A stretch of 60,549 nucleotides of DNA, taken from assembly GCA_910585435.1 (NCBI GenBank), contig CAJUEJ010000012.1:1-60549 (forward strand), in the 5' to 3' direction. The translations under genes and the position numbers were made by a program. This DNA is from an uncultured Hungatella sp. (GTDB taxonomy: Bacteria; Bacillota; Clostridia; Lachnospirales; Lachnospiraceae). Positions within the stretch are counted from its first letter, which is position 1. Each line of letters begins with the position of its first letter. The notes beneath the pieces were generated by a model that ran no database searches, was not told where the DNA came from, and saw only the letters and a list, made by a program, of their open reading frames with translations. Below are positions 42,642 through 49,443 of this stretch, one piece after another.

Positions 42642-42679
42642 CCTAGCCAAACGGCCAGTCTTGATGACGCTAACTCGCA

Positions 42680-42708
42680 TTGTTTTTAAAAGTCATTTAT
42701 GTTATGAT
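42680..42708 (+). promoter_or_regulatory. Promoter of the divergent HATPase-SH3 pair
   Basis: TTGTTT (42680-42685), 17-bp spacer, TATGAT (42703-42708). It lies about 28 bp before the ATG at 42737. The upstream reading frame that would start at 42680 overlaps it and is rejected. Confidence 0.75.
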
Positions 42709-42736
42709 AAAAAAAACGAAGCAGAAAGGACTTCCT

Positions 42737-43579
42737 ATGAATACTACTCAAAAAAGCCTTCTGGCATGCTCCGCTATATGCTATGCGCTGGTACTTTTCA
42801 GCTTTTTGAATTCAAGCCTGTGGCTGGTTCTGATTTTCTTTATCCTGCATAGTCTGGCCCTTCTATATTTCTCTTACCTTACCTATTCGTACAGTCAGGC
42901 TCCTCAGATGGAGGAGGAACTAACTGTCTTAAAAGAACAGTATAGTCAGCTGGTCAGTGAGAATACCGGCCTTACGGAGCAGCTGTCCCGGTCTCAAAAA
43001 AAGTGTGATGAACTGGAACATGTTCAAAAGGAGCTGGAAGCGGTCCGGCAGGAACTGGCTGCCTCTTCTTCCGGAGAACCTGTCCCGGATAAGGCATTAG
43101 ATGCCCTTCTTCCCCCCATTGATATGGAGAAGCAGGAAACCATCAATATCATCCAGGTTGCCAAGGATACGATTCAGGAATTCCTTCCTTTTTCTTCAAA
43201 GGCAGGGATACAGGTTCTGGTATCTGCAGCAACGGACAGCCTGCTGGTAAAGGCCAGCGCCCAGCGGATCCGCATCTTGTTCCGCAATATCATTGACAAT
43301 TCTATCAAATATATGAACCAGGCCGGCAATCTGGTTATTACCATATCTACCATTGGGGACGACATCTTCATCGTGCTGAAGGATAACGGCCAGGGGCTTC
43401 CGGCGGCGGAGACTCCTCATATCTTTGAGATCAATTATCAGGGTTCCAACCGCATCAGCGGCAATGGTTTGGGGCTGACACAGGCCAAGGCTATTGTGGA
43501 TTCCTACGGCGGCACCATCTATGCAAAAAGTACAGAGGGTAAGGGCATGGGCATCTATATCCAGATTCCCATTGAATAA
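42737..43579 (+). CDS. Membrane histidine-kinase-like ATPase without a phospho-acceptor histidine
   Basis: About 280 residues from the ATG at 42737 (ribosome site AAAGGA). Two membrane segments occupy roughly residues 8-50, a coiled coil about 60-110, and a HATPase_c domain about 165-280. That domain has the N-box IIDNSIKYM, the G1 box DNGQGLP and the G2 box GNGLGLTQAKAIV. No HisKA helix with an H-box is seen where it should be (around MEKQETINIIQVAK). It could phosphorylate another protein or bind ATP only. No response regulator gene is adjacent. It is transcribed away from the cargo operon and coupled to the SH3 gene. Confidence 0.8.
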   Translation: MNTTQKSLLACSAICYALVLFSFLNSSLWLVLIFFILHSLALLYFSYLTYSYSQAPQMEEELTVLKEQYSQLVSENTGLTEQLSRSQKKCDELEHVQKELEAVRQELAASSSGEPVPDKALDALLPPIDMEKQETINIIQVAKDTIQEFLPFSSKAGIQVLVSAATDSLLVKASAQRIRILFRNIIDNSIKYMNQAGNLVITISTIGDDIFIVLKDNGQGLPAAETPHIFEINYQGSNRISGNGLGLTQAKAIVDSYGGTIYAKSTEGKGMGIYIQIPIE

Positions 43580-43594
43580 AGGAGGTACCATCCC

Positions 43595-44104
43595 ATGAAA
43601 AAAAGTAAATTTTCCATGATCGCAGTTATGGCATTCTATATAGCAGCAGGGGTTCTGGCATGTACGGTGTTTTTTCTCCGGGGGTCTTCTCTGGCTGGGG
43701 AGGATGACTCTTCGCAGACGGTTTTGTATGATATCAAGCCGGAGCTGTCTCAGGCTTCTGGGGAGGAAGTTTCATCCATACCAGAGACTACTGCTTCCCT
43801 GCCAGAGACCTCACCGGCTGAATCGGAAGGGGCTGGGGAGAGTTCTGCTGCTGAATCTGAGGATGAAAGTGAACCTGTTTATTATGCATTTACTACGCTG
43901 AATTTCAGCGGCAATCTCCATGTACGGGAGGGGGCCAGTATGAATGCTAAGGTGATAGCACGGTTTACTCCTGGTGTTACCGGGTATGTGATTGAACGGG
44001 GGCCGGTGTGGAGTCTGGTGACCTCTGGTGATATTACGGGGTATGTGTTCAACGAATATCTGGAGTTTCGGGAGGTTCCGGAGGAGGAGTATCCGTTGCG
44101 GTGA
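43595..44104 (+). CDS. Membrane-anchored bacterial SH3 (SH3b) protein
   Basis: A 169-residue protein. Residues 8-30 form a membrane anchor or signal segment (IAVMAFYIAAGVLACTVFFL). A disordered Ser/Glu/Pro-rich spacer follows to about 100. The final 65 residues are an SH3b domain (NLHVREGASMNAKVIARF and then GPVWSLVTSGDITGYVF). SH3b domains on the outer face often bind peptidoglycan. It follows the HATPase gene by 15 nt with a GGAGG site, so the pair may act as a wall-sensing unit. Strongly G+C-shifted, acidic linker; otherwise ordinary. Confidence 0.85.
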   Translation: MKKSKFSMIAVMAFYIAAGVLACTVFFLRGSSLAGEDDSSQTVLYDIKPELSQASGEEVSSIPETTASLPETSPAESEGAGESSAAESEDESEPVYYAFTTLNFSGNLHVREGASMNAKVIARFTPGVTGYVIERGPVWSLVTSGDITGYVFNEYLEFREVPEEEYPLR

Positions 44105-44146
44105 TTGAGTAGTTGGGGTGTTTGGTAGTGGTTTTCTGAAAGGTAC

Positions 44147-44345
44147 GCTCAGGGACAGGGTTCTTTGGGGGTTCAGGTTTCGGAGACAGAACCTCTAAGC
44201 TTGCGAAAATCTGCTAAAAGCAGGGACAAAAATCCGAACTCGCTTCGCTCAGACATGCGGATTTTTGCCCCTAACGCAGATTTCCGCAAGCTAAGAGGTT
44301 CTAAGTCTCCTGCAAATTCACCCCCAAAGAACCCTGTCCCTGAGC
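44147..44345. repeat. 199-bp imperfect palindrome
   Basis: The left arm starting GCTCAGGGACAGGGTTC and the right arm ending GAACCCTGTCCCTGAGC pair over about 90 bp each, with small bulges, around a short GC-rich loop near 44239-44255. The first 26 bp are perfectly complementary. As RNA from either strand it would form one very long hairpin. It lies after the SH3 gene and may terminate converging transcripts, or be a small non-autonomous mobile element. Confidence 0.85.
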
Positions 44346-44430
44346 TGGTTTTTCTGTTCGCTACCTAAAAAATAAAAGCATTGGGTAAGATATATTTTTT
44401 ACCAAACCTCTGGGGAGATATCGTAGCTAA

Positions 44431-44645
44431 AGAACCTGTTTCTATACTGTTTTCTCTATTAACACTCTGAGATAACGCAGCCCGGGGAACGAGTAATATT
44501 TTTTCTCGAGTACTCGATAAAAGGTTTCCAGGTCTCCTACAAACTCCCCTCCAAGAATCTGTTTCTTCCATGTTTTGTTTTCTCTATTAGCCCTCTGAGA
44601 TAACGTAGCCCGTGGAGGGAGTGATATTTTTTTCTCCAGGGTACT
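44431..44645. repeat. Diverged direct repeat
   Basis: Two copies about 123 bp apart share AACCTGTTTC or AATCTGTTTC, TTTTCTCTATTA, CTCTGAGATAACG, AGCCCG and an AGTRATATTTTTTCTC end (about 44431-44516 and 44554-44645). They form part of the repeat cluster between the converging operons. No coding potential is seen. Confidence 0.7.
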
Positions 44646-44753
44646 TGAAGACCGTCGGTACTTAGGCGCTGTGTTTTAGCGCCTTAGTACCGCTACGCTC
44701 TTCACGTAGCGCGAGCGTGCCCAGGAGAAAACAATATCACTCCCTCCACGGGC
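44608..44753. repeat. Nested palindrome with cloverleaf-like potential
   Basis: Outer arms GCCCGTGGAGGGAGTGATAT (44608 on) and ATATCACTCCCTCCACGGGC (to 44753) pair almost perfectly over about 37 bp. Inside are a 15-bp hairpin at 44656-44692 (CGGTACTTAGGCGCT with AGCGCCTTAGTACCG) and a 7-bp hairpin CGCTACG/CGTAGCG. The whole forms a branched structure just downstream of the RsbW-like gene stop. Confidence 0.85.
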
Positions 44754-44790
44754 GGCCCCTATCCGATACCCCCAAACAACATTTTATACC

Positions 44791-45198
44791 CTACAGATTC
44801 TTCTCAATCATCAACACATTACACCCATCTTCATACCAATACTCCACCTTATCCATAGACTGCTTTACCATAAAAATCCCCAGTCCTCCTATTTCTCTGT
44901 CCATCGCTGAAAGTGATGTGTCGGGATCTTCTTTTTCCAGGGGATTGTATGGCACCCCTTTGTCGCGGAATACTACCCTGCAGCATTTGGGATCCTGGCA
45001 TACTTCCATCTGTACAACGGCTTCTCCCTCGTGGCCTCCGTAGGCGTAGTGGGCAATATTTACATAGATCTCTTCGGCTGCAATTAAAATTTCTGCTTTC
45101 ACATCTGCCGGGCAGTCGTTTTCGTCTAAATGTTTTTCTATGGTATCCAGCACTGTATATAAGGTTTCATCGTTAGCCTGCAGTTTTAAATCTTCCAT
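44791..45198 (-). CDS. RsbW/SpoIIAB-type serine kinase (anti-sigma factor family)
   Basis: A 135-residue HATPase_c_2 domain protein. The N-box is IAAEEIYVNIAHYAY, the G1-type box FRDKGVPYNPL and the G2-type box GGLGIFMVKQSMD, all intact. Such proteins phosphorylate a STAS antagonist and, in the classical scheme, hold a sigma factor. The STAS gene at 45859 lies in the same operon. Its start overlaps the end of the FtsE-like gene by 26 nt. It is the last gene of the structural operon, followed by palindromes. Confidence 0.92.
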   Translation of the reverse strand: MEDLKLQANDETLYTVLDTIEKHLDENDCPADVKAEILIAAEEIYVNIAHYAYGGHEGEAVVQMEVCQDPKCCRVVFRDKGVPYNPLEKEDPDTSLSAMDREIGGLGIFMVKQSMDKVEYWYEDGCNVLMIEKNL

Positions 45199-45844
45199 CT
45201 TTTCCCCCTGTCAGCATTATTTCTCGATATTCCAGCCCCCTGGCGCTTGTTTTATCGTGGGTGGCTACTACAACGGTTATCCCCTGTCTGTGAACCAGTT
45301 CAAAGAGCCGCATCACTTCTGCGGACTCCTGAGGGGACAGATTCCCCGTAGGTTCATCTGCCAGAAGAATCGAAGGATAGTTGACAAGCGCCCTTGCAAG
45401 GCATACCAGCTGCTTCTCTCCTCCGGACAGCTGCCGGGGATACCTTTTGTAGAGGTGGGAGATTCCAAGGAGGGTAAACAGGGAGGTGATCACTGCGCGG
45501 TTGTTTCTGCCTCCGCCTCCTGCAATCAGCCTGGCAATCTCTACATTCTGGTAAACGGTCCTCTCTGGCATCAGGCAGGCGTCCTGGAATACAATGCCTA
45601 TTTTCCTTCGGTAAAACGGCAGCTCTCTCTGGCTGATCTGTCCAATGTCCTGATCCAGTACATGGATGGTTCCGGAAGTAAGCTCTGTATCTTTCAGAAG
45701 AAGCCGTATGAAGGTACTCTTGCCTGCTCCGCTTTCTCCTGTGAGAAGAATGAATTCCCCCGGTTTAATCTCCAGGTTAAAATCCTGGAATATGTCTTCA
45801 TGGGAACCTTCATATCGTTTTGTCACATGTGTAAATTCAATCAT
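45173..45844 (-). CDS. FtsE/LolD-like ABC ATPase without a permease partner
   Basis: A 223-residue ABC ATPase with every motif intact: Walker A TGESGAGKST, Q-loop VFQDACLM, signature LSGGEKQLVCLARAL, Walker B ILLADEPTGNL and switch ATHD. The closest family is FtsE/MacB-type. No membrane permease gene (FtsX-like) is nearby. It is placed between STAS and RsbW-like genes in a CIS operon, an odd setting. It might drive a distant permease, for instance to control wall hydrolases for particle release, but that is inference. Confidence 0.9.
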   Translation of the reverse strand: MIEFTHVTKRYEGSHEDIFQDFNLEIKPGEFILLTGESGAGKSTFIRLLLKDTELTSGTIHVLDQDIGQISQRELPFYRRKIGIVFQDACLMPERTVYQNVEIARLIAGGGGRNNRAVITSLFTLLGISHLYKRYPRQLSGGEKQLVCLARALVNYPSILLADEPTGNLSPQESAEVMRLFELVHRQGITVVVATHDKTSARGLEYREIMLTGGKDGRFKTAG

Positions 45845-45858
45845 GGCTTCGCGTTTCG

Positions 45859-46158
45859 TTATTCAATGGTCAGCATCGTGGCAAAGCCGGTCATCTGAAA
45901 TACTTTCATCACGGCATCGCACACGTGGACAAGCTTCATGGCGCCGCCTTTGGAGTTGGCTGTCTTCTGTCCGATGAGAAGGGCTCTTAAGCCGGCGCTT
46001 GATACGTACTCTACTTTTTCCAGATTCAGAATTACGGTTGAAGCTTTCTGAAATGCCTGGAGGATGCTCCTCTGAAGCTGGGGACTGGTGTTGGTGTCTA
46101 CCCGGCCGTCGATATCAAGCTGTATTACTCCTTCTTTTCTTGTCTCTGAAATTGTCAT
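45859..46158 (-). CDS. STAS-domain anti-sigma factor antagonist, second copy
   Basis: A 99-residue STAS domain with YVSSAGLRALL at residues 51-61, carrying the expected phosphorylatable serine. It is similar across its length to the STAS protein at 23388 (shared DGR.DT, YVSSAGLR, GF...LTI). It is encoded 25 nt after the tail-protein-I gene and 14 nt before the FtsE-like gene. It is the probable partner of the RsbW-like kinase at 44791 and a probable substrate of the phosphatase at 19063. Confidence 0.92.
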   Translation of the reverse strand: MTISETRKEGVIQLDIDGRVDTNTSPQLQRSILQAFQKASTVILNLEKVEYVSSAGLRALLIGQKTANSKGGAMKLVHVCDAVMKVFQMTGFATMLTIE

Positions 46159-46183
46159 GATATACCCCTTCCTCTCACATTTA

Positions 46184-47284
46184 CTATTTTAATCGTACAT
46201 TTCCGTCTAATTCCTGGCTGCTATCCAGGCTTCCCATGCCTTGCCTGGAGATACGGGCGTTCATGTCCAGATAGGAGTAGGAATCCAGCTGTCCGGCCTT
46301 CTTCATTCGAATGATATGCAGCCTGGAACGAATCGGCTTGAACTGATCCAGCAGAAAGAGAAGCTGGGATTTCTGTACCTCTGTGGTGGTCTCTTTTACC
46401 ATTATAGTTACGTCGAAGGCGCTGCTGCCGTAGAGTTTCTCAAACTCTGCCATCTGCTCTTTTTCGATGTAGTCTTCCATCATGTTCCGCTCCAGCACCA
46501 GAACCTCTTCTCCCAAAACAATCCGGGCAATCCGCTCCAGCACTGCCTTGGTGCCTTTCATCCGGTTTAGCTGGTAGGCCTCTTTTACCAGGGGCCGCAG
46601 GATCTCTTCGTCCAGGAAATTGTCGCCTACATCAATGCCCAGCCACCTGCCATAGACAGGCAGGAAACGGGAGGGGCAGGTATCCAGATCCAGAATCTGA
46701 GGCAGGTTGTCAATGTCCTTCTGGAAATCGTTGTATATGCTGGAAAATACGGACATATAGCGATGGAAAAATCCGCCTCTCTCCCGGTAGATCTCCGGGA
46801 ATGTATCCATAAAATTGTCTCCCTGGAGATCCACCTTTATATCCGTTATCTGGCCTTGTCCCTGGCCGATAAGCTCCAGCATCACATACAGATACCTGCC
46901 TTCCAGCTCATAGAGAAGCACATCGGTCTGATTTACGAAACGAAGGGCGCCTGCCTGGCGGAGGAACTCTTTTTTTATGGTGGTGCTTTCCTGGCTGTCG
47001 CACAGAAAATCATCGATTCTTACCGGCTGGTTCCTGCGGTAAAAAGAATCCTCATTCAGGGCCGCCACATACAGATAACACACCATATCCTCCGGGTAGG
47101 AAGCCCTGAAGCTTAATCTTCCCCACCGGGAATCCGCAGCCGCACTGTCTATGGCTCTTAAGCACAGGCAGTGGGTAGTATCCTCCTTAAGGATTGCCAG
47201 ACCGCCGTCCTCCTGGGGCTCAAAGCCAGGGTGGAATCCCTTTCGTATGCGGTTTTCTTTTATAGAATACGTCTTTCCTGCCAT
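46184..47284 (-). CDS. Phage tail protein I-like baseplate component
   Basis: A 366-residue protein. The central part (about 150-270) matches the tail-protein-I / TIGR02242 type found in CIS loci: TFPEIYRERGGFFHRYMSVF, then CPSRFLPVYGRWLGIDVGD and RMKGTKAVLERIARI. It would sit at the periphery of the baseplate. It follows the TIGR02243-like baseplate gene by 65 nt with a GGAGG site. The C-terminal tail (SYLDMNARISRQ) is unremarkable. Confidence 0.85.
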   Translation of the reverse strand: MAGKTYSIKENRIRKGFHPGFEPQEDGGLAILKEDTTHCLCLRAIDSAAADSRWGRLSFRASYPEDMVCYLYVAALNEDSFYRRNQPVRIDDFLCDSQESTTIKKEFLRQAGALRFVNQTDVLLYELEGRYLYVMLELIGQGQGQITDIKVDLQGDNFMDTFPEIYRERGGFFHRYMSVFSSIYNDFQKDIDNLPQILDLDTCPSRFLPVYGRWLGIDVGDNFLDEEILRPLVKEAYQLNRMKGTKAVLERIARIVLGEEVLVLERNMMEDYIEKEQMAEFEKLYGSSAFDVTIMVKETTTEVQKSQLLFLLDQFKPIRSRLHIIRMKKAGQLDSYSYLDMNARISRQGMGSLDSSQELDGNVRLK

Positions 47285-47349
47285 TCCTTCCTCCTTGCCG
47301 GCTCAAACGTGCTGTTCCTTTAAAAGCCCACTGCCGGGCGCATGCCGGC

Positions 47350-49443
47350 CTAGTGGTAACTTCCTGTCTCAAGTACAATATTTCCGCTGTAGCACAGGCA
47401 GTTCTCCGCCGGTACAATATCTGCCTCCACCAGCCTTGCCTGCCCCGGATTCTGGGGGAGCAGAGACAGCTCATAGATAAATTCCACACAGTCCAGGCTT
47501 TCAATCTCATGGAATATCTGCTCAAATTTCAGCACCTCTCCAAAGTTTCTGTCGGAGTGGATATAGTCAATATTTTTCCGGATGGTCTCCTCGATCAGCT
47601 CCCGGCTGTTCTCATACTGGCGCTTTACATAAATAGTGCCGTGGACATCAACCGGCGTATATACCGGGGGCACAATCTGAATCTTGGTGGTCAAAAGCCT
47701 TTTGTCCTCCAGCTGTTTCTCGATGGCTGTCTTATAGGCATCGGATAATCCGGGGAATTCCTCGTCGGTTCCCGGCTTCACGGCAATGCGGACCATGTTC
47801 CGGTTCTGATTCATCCAGGCTTTTACCTTGTGGATGCAGAGCTCCGGCGTCTCCATCACCAGCTTCTCATAGTCCGCGGCTGTCACCGCTGTATAGGGCC
47901 TTTTCAAATCCTGGAGAAACCGTTTCTTTACCTCCTCCAGTGTCTCCCGGAAGGCTCCGCCTGTTCCCTCCGCCGGATTATAAAACTGCAGGTAAGCCGG
48001 AAGTCCTATGCCGGTAAACCGATTGCCGGCCCGGATATTCCCTGCCTTCCCTCCGGTGACGCTTAAGGTCCCTATGTACAAATCAGCGCCGATAAAGCCT
48101 CCGGCGTCCTCAATCACAATCTTTCCTTCGTTTTCATACAGATAATAGGTCAGATCCTCCGGGCCCCGGCGGCTGGGCCTTACGAAATCGTAGATATCCT
48201 CCCCGTCTGCTCCCGTCCTTCTGGTAATGATACAGAAGGAGTCCGCCACAATGTGCTCGCTGGGAAGGTCTATGGTCTGGCTGTCATTGCCCAGGACGGT
48301 TCCCAGGTAATACTGCCGCATCATCTCCTCCGTATAGGCGGCAACCTTGATGGCATTCTTCACCTTCTCCGGCCCATAGCCGTAAGCTTTCTTGTCAAAC
48401 TGCCAGGTGCGGGTATTGTCCTCTTCTTTGGTCTCTCTGTAAAACCGGCCTTTTCCTTCCCCTCCGTAGGCCGGAAGGTACCTTTTATAGGAGGATCCCT
48501 TCTCTTCCTTGCAGAACAAGGTAATGTATCCCTCCTCCAGCAGATCGCTTAAAAGGCTTACCGATGATATCTTGTTGAAGGTATAGCAGGCAGCCTTTGT
48601 CTCCTTCTGCCATGCCTCCAACAGGAAACCGGTGATATGCATCAGCTTGGGCCGGACATCGTAGTCCGCCCTTTCCAGGGTGGCGCGGATCACATATCCA
48701 TGATCCGGAGCCTGCTCACAGGGTATGGCCGGGCTGTCCGGAAGACGCAGCCGCACCTCTCCGCTTATGAGAAAGCATCCTGTGTAATCCTTTACCCGCA
48801 TTTCCACAAAGCCGTCCTGGGTAAAGCACTCCCACTTCATGTCCGCGAAGGTGTTGTTACCTTTCTCCATAAAGGGATTCCGGTTGTACCGATCCGCCAC
48901 CGTCATATGGAAAATCAGCTCTTCCCCCGGTGCAGGCAGCCCGTCCATGGTAAACCACAGGCTGTCGCCTCTTCCCGGCTTTTCCCCGAAAATATAGGCC
49001 GGCACATGAACCTCCCGGTCCAGAAGATAGCTGCAGTCATGCCATCGGTCGTCGCGCACGCCCCAGACGCCTGTCACATGGTAAGGCATAAGTTCCAGGC
49101 TCCGGTTGGTCTCAAAACACAGGTCTCCCACCATAAACTTCTGGTTGGCCGGGATCTTCACCGGCTCTGTCAGGTTCTCCGCAGCCAGAAGCACCCTGGC
49201 GCACCTTCCCTTCTCTGCCTGAAACCCTGCCAGCTTCAACAGTTTCTGCTGAATCTGGGGAGTCACCCGGTCAATATAATTCTGCTGAAGGGTCTGGAAA
49301 GCCGTCAGGTTCTCAAGGATGGTAACCCCCGGGTCCGACGGGTTAAAATTGGTCCATTCATCTGAATACAGCGGTATGGAAAGAAGCGCTTCCGCCATCA
49401 GCTCTTCATATGTCTTATCGCTCAGATTCCGACTATTTAACAT
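47350..49443 (-). CDS. Putative baseplate assembly protein (Afp12/TIGR02243-like)
   Basis: A 697-residue protein. The N-terminal NPSDPGVTILENLTAFQ and ITPQIQQ-like block (YIDRVTPQIQQKLLKLAGF), and the C-terminal RPYTAVTAADYEKLV segment, are typical of the putative baseplate assembly proteins that accompany baseplate J in CIS loci. It would form part of the wedge that joins the hub to the sheath. It overlaps the upstream gene by 11 nt. No fibre domain is seen. Confidence 0.85.
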   Translation of the reverse strand: MLNSRNLSDKTYEELMAEALLSIPLYSDEWTNFNPSDPGVTILENLTAFQTLQQNYIDRVTPQIQQKLLKLAGFQAEKGRCARVLLAAENLTEPVKIPANQKFMVGDLCFETNRSLELMPYHVTGVWGVRDDRWHDCSYLLDREVHVPAYIFGEKPGRGDSLWFTMDGLPAPGEELIFHMTVADRYNRNPFMEKGNNTFADMKWECFTQDGFVEMRVKDYTGCFLISGEVRLRLPDSPAIPCEQAPDHGYVIRATLERADYDVRPKLMHITGFLLEAWQKETKAACYTFNKISSVSLLSDLLEEGYITLFCKEEKGSSYKRYLPAYGGEGKGRFYRETKEEDNTRTWQFDKKAYGYGPEKVKNAIKVAAYTEEMMRQYYLGTVLGNDSQTIDLPSEHIVADSFCIITRRTGADGEDIYDFVRPSRRGPEDLTYYLYENEGKIVIEDAGGFIGADLYIGTLSVTGGKAGNIRAGNRFTGIGLPAYLQFYNPAEGTGGAFRETLEEVKKRFLQDLKRPYTAVTAADYEKLVMETPELCIHKVKAWMNQNRNMVRIAVKPGTDEEFPGLSDAYKTAIEKQLEDKRLLTTKIQIVPPVYTPVDVHGTIYVKRQYENSRELIEETIRKNIDYIHSDRNFGEVLKFEQIFHEIESLDCVEFIYELSLLPQNPGQARLVEADIVPAENCLCYSGNIVLETGSYH

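Noticed and set aside
42680..42736. Upstream start for the HATPase protein
   Set aside because: It would begin inside the -35/-10 promoter; the ATG at 42737 has a ribosome site.
44656..44711. tRNA-like or structured RNA gene in the nested palindrome
   Set aside because: The inner hairpins are branched, but no acceptor stem, T-loop or anticodon-loop consensus is present.
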